Source: Actinomycetota bacterium (lineage in GTDB: Bacteria; Actinomycetota; Actinomycetes; Actinomycetales; Microbacteriaceae). Taken from it: 5,433 bases of DNA. The notes beneath the pieces are model-generated. The model was given only the letters and a program-made list of their open reading frames with translations, searched no databases and was not told the DNA's origin. Position 1 is the first letter of the stretch, and every line of letters starts with the position of its first letter. The DNA lies in the NCBI GenBank assembly GCA_018895315.1, contig JAHIOK010000354.1:1-5433 (forward strand), given 5' to 3'. The position numbers were made by a program, and so were the translations under genes. Below are positions 1-4,999 of the stretch, one piece after another.

Positions 1-1811
1 ATGCCTACGGGTCGCTCGCCGAGATGGAGCAGGACTTCGGGATGCTGCCGCGCAACCCGTCCGGTGAGGTCGATCTGCACCGCCCGTATATCGACGAGCT
101 CACCCGGCCGAACCCCGATGATCCCAGCGGGCGCAGCACGATGCGTCGGATCGAGGACGTGTTCGACGTCTGGTTCGACTCCGCATCGATGCCCTACGCG
201 CAGGTGCACTACCCCTTCGAGAACCACGAGTGGTTCGACGAGCACTCGCCGGCCGACTTCATCGTGGAGTACATCGGTCAGACGCGCGGCTGGTTCTACG
301 TCATGCACGTGCTGTCGACGGCCCTGTTCGATCGCCCGGCGTTCACCGGGGTGAGCTGCCACGGCATCGTTCTCGGCAGCGACGGACAGAAGATGTCGAA
401 GTCGCTGCGCAACTACCCCGACGTCTCCGAGGTCTTCGACCGCGACGGATCCGACGCGATGCGCTGGTTCTTGATGTCGAGTTCGGTGCTGCGCGGCGGC
501 AACCTGGTCGTGACCGAGGAGGGCATCCGCGCCGGGGTGCGCGAGTTCCTCCTGCCGGTGTGGAGTGCGTGGTACTTCTTCGCGACCTACGCCAACGCGG
601 CGGGCGGACCGGAGGGTGTCGGTTACACGGCCACCTGGCGCACCGACTCGACCGACGTCCTCGACCGCTACATCCTGTCGCTCACGGGCGACCTCGTGCG
701 CGAGGTGGCCGCCGATCTCGAAGCGCTCGATTCGACGACGGCCGCGGCACGGCTCCGCGACTTCGTCGAGGCGCTGACGAACTGGTACATCCGGCGCTCG
801 CGCGACCGGTTCTGGGTGGGCGTGAGCGATGACCCCCGCAGCAGCGAGGCCTTCGACACGCTCTACACCGTGCTCGAGACGCTCATCCGCGTCGCGGCGC
901 CGCTGATCCCGCTCGTGGCCGAGCAGGTCTGGCAGGGCCTCACCGGCGGTCGCAGCGTGCATCTGACCGATTGGCCGGATGCCGCAGCGTTCCCCGAGTC
1001 GGCCGACATCCGCTCGGCGATGGATGCTGCGCGTGACGTGTCGAACGTCGCCAACGCGCTCCGCAAGAAGCAGGGCAAGCGCGTGAGGTTGCCGCTGGCG
1101 CGACTCACCGTCGTCGTGCCCGCGTCGGGCGCCCTCGCCCAGTTCGAGGACATCTTGCGCGATGAGCTGAACGTCAAGCAGGTCGACCTGGTCGAGCTGG
1201 AGGAGCAGACGGCGACCGCGTACGGCATCACCCACCGACTCACGGTCAACGCGCGTGCGGCGGGCCCTCGTCTCGGCAAGGGCGTGCAGCAGGTCATCCA
1301 GGCGGCGAAGGCCGGCGACTGGTCCGACGTCGACGGCGTCGTGACCGCCGGAGGAGTGGTGCTGCAGGCGGGGGAGTACGACCTCGTGCTCGAGACCGCC
1401 GGCCGCCCCGAGGGCGAGGCGCTCGCGCTGATCGCGAGCGGCGGATTCGTGCTCCTCGACACGACGACCACACCCGAACTGGAAGCCGAAGGACTCGCGC
1501 GCGACATCATCCGCGCCGTGCAGGAGTCCCGGAAGGCAGCCGGGTTCGACGTGAGCGATCGCATCAGCCTGGGTCTGCTGTTCGACGACGATGCGGACGC
1601 GGATGCGGTGGCCGCTGCATTCGAGATCGCCGATGTCGCGGGCGAGACCCTCGCCGTGACGTTCTCGGTCGGAAAGCGCGGTGAGGTGCTGCTCGCGTCG
1701 ACCCCGGCGCCGAGCATCGCTCCCGAATTCGAAACCGTCGTTGCGGCGGGAACCTATGCGAACGCCGGCGATTTCACGGTCGACGTGGCACGAACGGAGG
1801 CTTCGAAGTGA
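1..1811 (+). CDS. ileS: Isoleucyl-tRNA synthetase, C-terminal part (5' end outside window)
   Basis: Class I aminoacyl-tRNA synthetase that charges tRNA-Ile in the cytoplasm. The frame is open from base 3 and ends at TGA 1809-1811, giving about 603 residues; family members of this type are about 1,050-1,120 residues, so the HIGH motif and most of the editing domain lie upstream. Visible landmarks, numbered from base 3: [20 protein letters not shown] near residue 55, GWFYVMHVL of the catalytic fold near 90-100, the KMSKS signature at 130-134 (bases 390-404) followed by LRNYPD, and the helical anticodon-binding domain containing [12 protein letters not shown] at 260-271. A C-terminal DUF5915-like domain fills about 440-600. 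The MPYAQ.HYPFEN and [11 protein letters not shown] wording and the lack of a C-terminal zinc-finger Cys cluster fit the eukaryote-like type 2 enzyme (IleS2), which is typical of actinobacteria and usually tolerant to mupirocin. Its last codons overlap the folC start. ValS is the main alternative by fold, but the motifs favour IleRS. Confidence 0.96.
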   Translation, partial: AYGSLAEMEQDFGMLPRNPSGEVDLHRPYIDELTRPNPDDPSGRSTMRRIEDVFDVWFDSASMPYAQVHYPFENHEWFDEHSPADFIVEYIGQTRGWFYVMHVLSTALFDRPAFTGVSCHGIVLGSDGQKMSKSLRNYPDVSEVFDRDGSDAMRWFLMSSSVLRGGNLVVTEEGIRAGVREFLLPVWSAWYFFATYANAAGGPEGVGYTATWRTDSTDVLDRYILSLTGDLVREVAADLEALDSTTAAARLRDFVEALTNWYIRRSRDRFWVGVSDDPRSSEAFDTLYTVLETLIRVAAPLIPLVAEQVWQGLTGGRSVHLTDWPDAAAFPESADIRSAMDAARDVSNVANALRKKQGKRVRLPLARLTVVVPASGALAQFEDILRDELNVKQVDLVELEEQTATAYGITHRLTVNARAAGPRLGKGVQQVIQAAKAGDWSDVDGVVTAGGVVLQAGEYDLVLETAGRPEGEALALIASGGFVLLDTTTTPELEAEGLARDIIRAVQESRKAAGFDVSDRISLGLLFDDDADADAVAAAFEIADVAGETLAVTFSVGKRGEVLLASTPAPSIAPEFETVVAAGTYANAGDFTVDVARTEASK

Positions 1812-3163
1812 GCGACGATCGCGAACGCGCAGACAAGGTCTACTCCGCGCTCCTGCAGCGTCAGGGGGAGCGGTGGGTGCAGCCGCGTGTGGAGCGCACA
1901 CGGCGAGTGCTCGAACTGCTCGCCGACCCGCAGCGCACGTACCGCGTGGTGCACGTCACCGGGACGAACGGCAAGACCTCGACGAGCCGGATCATCGAGA
2001 GCCTCGTGCGGGCGCACGGCCTGCGCACGGGCCTGTTCACGAGCCCGCACCTGGAGCGCTTCACCGAGCGCATCATGATCGACGGCGAACCGGTGGCCGA
2101 TGCCGCGGTGGCCGACGCGTGGGACGAGATCGAACCGTTCATCGACCTCGTCGACGCCGAACTCGCGGCCGCGGATGACGCACCGCTGACGTTCTTCGAG
2201 CTGCTGACGGTGCTGGCGTTCGCGGTCTTCGCCGACGCCCCCGTGGATGTCGCGGTGATCGAGGTCGGCATGGGCGGTTCGTGGGATTCGACCAACACTG
2301 CCGACGGCGACGTCGCGGTGTTCGCTCCGATCGACCTCGATCACGCCGACCGTCTCGGTGACACGATCACCGAGATCGCCACGGTCAAGGCCGGGATCAT
2401 CAAGGATGGCGCTGCTGTCGTCTCGGCGGCTCAGGATGCTTCGGCCGCCGCCGTACTGCGTGCCGCGGCCGCCGCGCACGATGCGACGATCGCCTTCGAG
2501 GGCACCGAGTTCGCGCTGACCGCCGACCGGCTCGCCGTGGGCGGACAGCTCATCTCGGTGCGAGGCCTCGCCGCCGCGTACGACGACGAGTACCTGCCGC
2601 TCTACGGATCGCATCAGGGGCGCAACGCCGCACTGGCGATCGCGGCGGTCGAATCCCTCATCGGCGGGGCGAGCCAGCCGATCACCGGCCAGGTGCTTGC
2701 CGATGGTCTCGGCGCAGTGACTTCTCCCGGTCGCCTGCAGCTCGTGGGTGCGAGCCCGACCGTGCTGGTGGATGCCGCGCACAACCCGCACGGGGCGGCA
2801 GCTCTGGCCACGGCGCTGCGTGAATCCTTCGACTTCGACGAATGGGGTCTCGTGCTCGGCGTCCTCGAAGACAAGGATGCCGCGGGCATCGTCGCCGCGC
2901 TGGCGCCGATCGCCGCCCACGTCTTCGCGACCGCGCCGAACTCCGATCGTGCGAGCGACGCCGAGAACGTGGCCGACCTCGCCGAGGCCGCAGGCCTGGC
3001 TGTCACGGTGCATGGCGATGTGGCGGGAGCCGCCGAGGCCGCGCGGGAGTGGGCCGCGACATCCGATCGTCGCGCCGTCGTGATCGCGGGCTCCGTGGTG
3101 CTCGCGGGCGAAGTTCTCGCCGTCGCCGCTGCGGAGGATTGGAAGTCGGGGTGGCACGAGTGA
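1808..3163 (+). CDS. folC: Bifunctional folylpolyglutamate synthase / dihydrofolate synthase
   Basis: Mur-ligase-family ATP-dependent amide ligase. It adds glutamate to dihydropteroate to make dihydrofolate, and extends the polyglutamate tail of folates so they stay in the cell. The 451 residues are normal length. Visible motifs: P-loop TGTNGKTS at 51-58, omega loop [12 protein letters not shown] at 78-89, TFFELLT at 128-134, [12 protein letters not shown] at 152-163, ATVKAGIIK at 191-199 (K194 is the expected carbamylated lysine), HQGRNAALA at 269-277 and DAAHNPHG at 322-329. The GTG start is chosen because GGAGG (1796-1800) lies 7 nt upstream and the GTGA overlap with the ileS stop is a classic coupling arrangement. 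The usual GGR(L/W)DATN motif reads GGSWDSTN here. It is co-directional with ileS and the DUF4233 gene and probably on their transcript; no promoter is evident before it. Confidence 0.96.
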   Translation: MSDDRERADKVYSALLQRQGERWVQPRVERTRRVLELLADPQRTYRVVHVTGTNGKTSTSRIIESLVRAHGLRTGLFTSPHLERFTERIMIDGEPVADAAVADAWDEIEPFIDLVDAELAAADDAPLTFFELLTVLAFAVFADAPVDVAVIEVGMGGSWDSTNTADGDVAVFAPIDLDHADRLGDTITEIATVKAGIIKDGAAVVSAAQDASAAAVLRAAAAAHDATIAFEGTEFALTADRLAVGGQLISVRGLAAAYDDEYLPLYGSHQGRNAALAIAAVESLIGGASQPITGQVLADGLGAVTSPGRLQLVGASPTVLVDAAHNPHGAAALATALRESFDFDEWGLVLGVLEDKDAAGIVAALAPIAAHVFATAPNSDRASDAENVADLAEAAGLAVTVHGDVAGAAEAAREWAATSDRRAVVIAGSVVLAGEVLAVAAAEDWKSGWHE

Positions 3164-3567
3164 GCGGCGAGAAGGCACCTCGCGTGCGACGGCCGCGGGG
3201 CGCCGCCGAGTCGCTCGGCTCGATCGTGCTCGCTGCGGAGGCCCTGATCGTCTTCTTGGGTGGTCTCGTCGTGTTCGGGCTGCATGCGCTGCCGAGCGGC
3301 ATCGAACCGTGGTGGGGCATCGTGGCAGGTTCCGTCGTTACGCTCGCGATGCTGGCGGTCTCCGGCATGCTCCGGCATCGTTGGGCGATCGCGACGGGGT
3401 GGGTCCTGCAGGTGCTCGTGCTGCTGGCGGCATTCCTCGTTCCGGCGATGTTGATCGTCGGCATCATTTTCGGCGGACTGTGGGCGTATGCGACGATCAA
3501 GGGGGCCTCGCTCGATGCGCGCAACGCGCAGCTCGCACGCGAGGCCGACCAGGCGAACGGAGACTGA
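3151..3567 (+). CDS. DUF4233 family small integral membrane protein
   Basis: A 138-residue membrane protein of unknown biochemical role. A basic N-terminus (KAPRVRRPRG at about 8-17) precedes four hydrophobic helices at about 24-46, 53-74, 78-96 and 98-115. A short charged tail (ARNAQLAREADQANGD) follows and is probably cytoplasmic. The helix pattern, size and position between folC and ndk match the actinobacterial DUF4233 family; Rv2446c in Mycobacterium tuberculosis occupies the same slot. The start is uncertain. GTG 3151 overlaps the folC end by 13 nt and has GGAAG 5 nt upstream (GGAGG further up at 3133-3137). GTG 3160 would give a 4-bp GTGA overlap and a protein 3 residues shorter, but lacks a well-placed ribosome site. 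Synteny suggests a conserved housekeeping or envelope role, but nothing in the sequence reveals an activity. Confidence 0.88.
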   Translation: MARVSGEKAPRVRRPRGAAESLGSIVLAAEALIVFLGGLVVFGLHALPSGIEPWWGIVAGSVVTLAMLAVSGMLRHRWAIATGWVLQVLVLLAAFLVPAMLIVGIIFGGLWAYATIKGASLDARNAQLAREADQANGD

Positions 3568-3570
3568 ATC

Positions 3571-3987
3571 ATGGCCACCGAAGAAACCCTCATCCTCGTG
3601 AAGCCCGACGGTGTGGCGCGCGGACTCACAGGCGCGATCCTCGCGCGCATCGAGGCCAAGGGCTATGCGCTCGTCGACATCCGACTCGTCGAGCCCGACC
3701 GCGAGCTGCTCGAGCAGCACTACGCCGAACACGTGGGGAAGCCGTTCTACGAGCCGCTCCTCGAGTTCATGATGTCGGGCCCGGCCGTGGCCATCCGCCT
3801 CGCGGGCAACCGCGTCATCGAGGGCTTCCGTTCCCTCGCCGGCACGACCGACCCCACGACCGCGGCCCCCGGGACGATCCGCGGCGACTTCGGCCGCGAC
3901 TGGGGCCTCAAGGTGCAGCAGAACCTCGTGCACGGCTCCGACAGCCCCGAATCCGCTGCCCGGGAACTCGGCATCTGGTTCCCCTAG
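3571..3987 (+). CDS. ndk: Nucleoside diphosphate kinase
   Basis: Transfers the gamma-phosphate of ATP to NDPs and dNDPs through a phospho-histidine intermediate, balancing NTP and dNTP pools in the cytoplasm. The 138-residue protein carries the full active site: K11 in LVKPDG, Y51, F59, R87, T93, R104, N118 and catalytic H121 in NLVHGSDS. It ends in the typical ARELGIWFP tail. The ATG follows GGAG (3559-3562) at 8 nt and starts only 3 nt after the DUF4233 stop, so it is probably in the same operon. Compared with mycobacterial Ndk (R104 to His 13 residues), the R104-H121 stretch is 4 residues longer, reading GDFGRDWGLKVQQNLVH. I believe this insertion is shared by relatives in Micrococcales. 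An inverted-repeat terminator begins a few bases past the stop. Confidence 0.97.
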   Translation: MATEETLILVKPDGVARGLTGAILARIEAKGYALVDIRLVEPDRELLEQHYAEHVGKPFYEPLLEFMMSGPAVAIRLAGNRVIEGFRSLAGTTDPTTAAPGTIRGDFGRDWGLKVQQNLVHGSDSPESAARELGIWFP

Positions 3988-3995
3988 CCCCACTT

Positions 3996-4013
3996 CCGTT
4001 TACGAACGGTTTT
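3996..4013 (+). terminator. Probable terminator after ndk
   Basis: CCGTT-TACG-AACGG forms a 5-bp stem with a UNCG-type tetraloop and is followed at once by TTTT and then CGTC. It starts 9 nt after the ndk stop codon. Stem and U-tract are short, so it is a weak intrinsic terminator alone, but the nascent RNA could refold into the much longer stem of the surrounding inverted repeat. Confidence 0.6.
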
Positions 4014-4041
4014 CGTCGCATCCGTGCGCCGCGAGGCGACC

Positions 4042-4059
4042 AAAACCGTTCGTAAACGG
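4042..4059 (-). terminator. Probable terminator after the VKOR gene
   Basis: Mirror image of the ndk terminator. Read on the minus strand it gives the same CCGTT-TACG-AACGG hairpin followed by TTTT, starting 39 nt after the VKOR stop codon. Identical units facing opposite ways between convergent genes argue for a bidirectional terminator that keeps the two transcripts apart. Confidence 0.6.
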
Positions 4060-4098
4060 AAGGCGGCGAGGCGGGCCGGGGCGGGTGAGGCCCGCGGG

Positions 4099-4701
4099 TC
4101 AGAACAGGGTGTTCAGCACGTTCAGCTGCACCTGCGCGAGGATCGCGACGATCGCGTAGCTCACCACCGCGAGCAGCGGCACCCAGCTCATCAGCGACCC
4201 TGCCGCGCGTCGGATGCGGGCGGGGGCGGGCAGGATGCCGGCGCGCAGCACGTGCAGCGTGACGATGTAGAACGTCGGGATCGTGACCAGCCAGGTGACC
4301 ATGCACCACGGGCACAGCGTGTTCAGGACGAAGATGCTCTGGCTGATGAGCCAGATGACGAAGATGAACGCCAGCGTCACGCCGAGTTCGAACACCAGCC
4401 AGAACCACTTCGCGAACCGCGCGCCGGCGAGGATCGCGAACCCCACGACGATGGGTGCCATCCACGCGGCGAGGCCGATGATCGGGTTCGGGAAGCCGAA
4501 CAGGCTGCCCTGCCACGAGTCCAGGTTCTTCGTGCATTGCACGAGCACGCTGAAGTCGCACGAAGCGCTGGTTCCCGGGTGGAGGAGGGCGTTGAACTTC
4601 TCGGTCGTGAGGGAGAACGCGGCCCACCAGCCGACTGCTCCGGCGACGATGAGCCAGACGGCCAGCACTCGAGGGCGGGCGCGGTCGGAGGTCTGCGACA
4701 T
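4099..4701 (-). CDS. Vitamin K epoxide reductase (VKOR) family membrane disulfide oxidoreductase
   Basis: A 200-residue integral membrane protein. In bacteria, VKOR homologues take electrons from a DsbA-like thiol oxidase and pass them to quinone (menaquinone in actinobacteria), so that exported proteins can form disulfides. Five hydrophobic helices are visible at about 12-32, 71-92, 98-121, 125-152 and 172-193. Both redox pairs are present: loop cysteines Cys48 and Cys56 (CDFSVLVQC) and the CPWC centre at Cys130/Cys133. FGFPNPIIGLAAW at about 68-80 is also typical. There is no C-terminal thioredoxin domain, unlike some bacterial fusions, so the partner must be encoded elsewhere. ATG 4701 is the only good start; an open frame extends upstream but has no VKOR-like sequence. 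GAGG lies only 1 nt before the ATG, too close for normal ribosome binding, and an extended -10 sits 7 nt upstream, so the mRNA may be leaderless. It converges on ndk and diverges from rne. Confidence 0.93.
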   Translation of the reverse strand: MSQTSDRARPRVLAVWLIVAGAVGWWAAFSLTTEKFNALLHPGTSASCDFSVLVQCTKNLDSWQGSLFGFPNPIIGLAAWMAPIVVGFAILAGARFAKWFWLVFELGVTLAFIFVIWLISQSIFVLNTLCPWCMVTWLVTIPTFYIVTLHVLRAGILPAPARIRRAAGSLMSWVPLLAVVSYAIVAILAQVQLNVLNTLF

Positions 4702-4708
4702 GCCTCGG

Positions 4709-4717
4709 ATTATGGCA
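4709..4717 (-). promoter_or_regulatory. Putative extended -10 promoter for the VKOR gene
   Basis: On the minus strand the sequence reads TGCCATAAT: a TGN extension plus CATAAT, 5 of 6 matches to TATAAT with the key A2 and T6 present. The hexamer ends 7 nt before the ATG at 4701, which would place transcription initiation at or next to the A of the ATG and give a leaderless message. No convincing -35 is present at 16-18 nt, as is common for extended -10 promoters. Prediction only. Confidence 0.45.
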
Positions 4718-4796
4718 TCCCGTACTGGATGGATGCCGCAGAGAGCGCCGTCGGCGCGACCTGTTCGGTTAGCCTTCGCGCAATTCGCTGGGAAAG

Positions 4797-4805
4797 TGCG
4801 ATAAT
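4797..4805 (+). promoter_or_regulatory. Putative extended -10 promoter for rne
   Basis: TGCGATAAT has a TGN extension plus GATAAT, 5 of 6 matches to TATAAT, in an A/T-enriched patch of otherwise GC-rich DNA. The best -35-like hexamer is a weak TTCGCG at 4775-4780 with 19-nt spacing. The predicted start of transcription is about 4812-4814, giving a leader of about 172-174 nt before the rne GTG. It is almost identical to the divergent VKOR -10 element. A TANNNT-type alternative, TAGCCT at 4770-4775, is weaker. Confidence 0.5.
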
Positions 4806-4811
4806 GACTTT

Positions 4812-4985
4812 CGATGCGTAGCGGCCGCGCCGCAACACGCATCACGAAGACTTCAGGGCGAAGACAGCCCTCGCAGCCCGAGCCACGGGCCGGCTGCAGA
4901 CCGACAGAATTGGCGGCACCGCAGGTGCGGCGCCGCACGAGATTTCGCGGGCGATGCGCGGTGTCGCCCCGCAAGGAGTACCCCG
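4812..4985 (+). promoter_or_regulatory. Structured 5' leader of rne
   Basis: The untranslated stretch between the predicted transcription start and the rne GTG holds several possible stem-loops. SL1 (4813-4843): GATGCGT pairs with ACGCATC (7 bp) and encloses GCGGC-cgc-GCCGC (5 bp), right at the predicted 5' end. SL2 (4876-4890): GCCCG-agcca-CGGGC; an alternative outer pairing GCAGCC/GGCTGC uses 4873-4897. SL3: GCACC-gca-GGTGC (4916-4928) competes with the palindrome GTGCGGCGCCGCAC (4925-4938). SL4 (4947-4972): 6 bp plus 2 bp around a one-base bulge, ending directly before the Shine-Dalgarno sequence. Escherichia coli rne mRNA is autoregulated through hairpins in its long leader, so a similar role is conceivable, but this is inference and GC-rich DNA makes some hairpins by chance. 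Confidence 0.45.
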
Positions 4986-4999
4986 GTGATATCCGATGA
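4814..4999 (+). CDS. Possible 61-codon upstream ORF overlapping the rne start
   Basis: ATG 4814 lies 8 nt after the putative -10 GATAAT, so transcription may start on or within two bases of it and it could be translated as a leaderless ORF. It runs through the whole rne leader and stops at TGA 4997-4999, 14 nt into rne in another frame, an arrangement that could couple rne translation to its own. The product is Arg-rich (15 of 61) with no recognisable domain. Third-position G+C is about 70 percent and it uses AGA codons, unlike the neighbouring genes, so it is not a normally selected protein. If it matters at all, the act of translation is the likelier function. It may equally be a chance frame. 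Confidence 0.25.
   Translation: MRSGRAATRITKTSGRRQPSQPEPRAGCRPTELAAPQVRRRTRFRGRCAVSPRKEYPGDIR
4973..4978 (+). promoter_or_regulatory. Shine-Dalgarno site fixing the rne GTG start
   Basis: AAGGAG, a near-perfect anti-16S match, lies 7 nt before GTG 4986. It is the strongest ribosome-binding site in the window and decides the start of a gene that begins with GTG and has no stop in the window. Confidence 0.85.

Larger units (their letters stand above)
3993..4062. repeat. 21-bp perfect inverted repeat between convergent genes
   Basis: Bases 3993-4013 and 4042-4062 are perfect reverse complements. After one mismatch the pairing continues for 5 bp (4015-4019 with 4036-4040). After a further mismatch, 2 bp close a loop at about 4023-4032. 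The A/T-containing arms stand out from the GC-rich surroundings. The element lies 5 nt after the ndk stop and 36 nt past the stop of the minus-strand VKOR gene. Each arm contains a nested smaller hairpin, listed separately as terminators. It could be one copy of a dispersed intergenic repeat, which cannot be judged from this window. Confidence 0.9.

Noticed and set aside
1..354. 117-codon plus-strand frame at the window start
   Set aside because: It is out of frame with the clearly recognisable IleRS sequence that covers the same bases.
863..1717. 284-codon minus-strand open frame opposite ileS
   Set aside because: Ser/Ala/Arg-rich shadow of the IleRS C-terminus with no recognisable features.
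1754..3178. 474-codon minus-strand open frame opposite folC
   Set aside because: It is the antisense shadow of a clear FolC; its translation is Arg/Gly/His-rich low-complexity sequence with no domain, typical of high-GC antisense frames.
2614..3993. 459-codon minus-strand open frame under folC, DUF4233 and ndk
   Set aside because: It covers three well-supported plus-strand genes and shows no motif of its own.
4024..4821. 265-codon plus-strand open frame opposite the VKOR gene
   Set aside because: It is charged low-complexity sequence that overlaps the terminator repeat and the VKOR gene, whose cysteine motifs and helices are unmistakable.
4821..4828. GCGGCCGC perfect palindrome considered as an operator
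   Set aside because: Eight-base GC palindromes are expected by chance here, and it is better explained as part of the leader stem-loop at 4813-4843.
4702..4985. Riboswitch, tRNA or known structured RNA in the divergent control region
   Set aside because: I could not match the stems to a tRNA cloverleaf or to any riboswitch consensus I know; only generic stem-loops can be supported.
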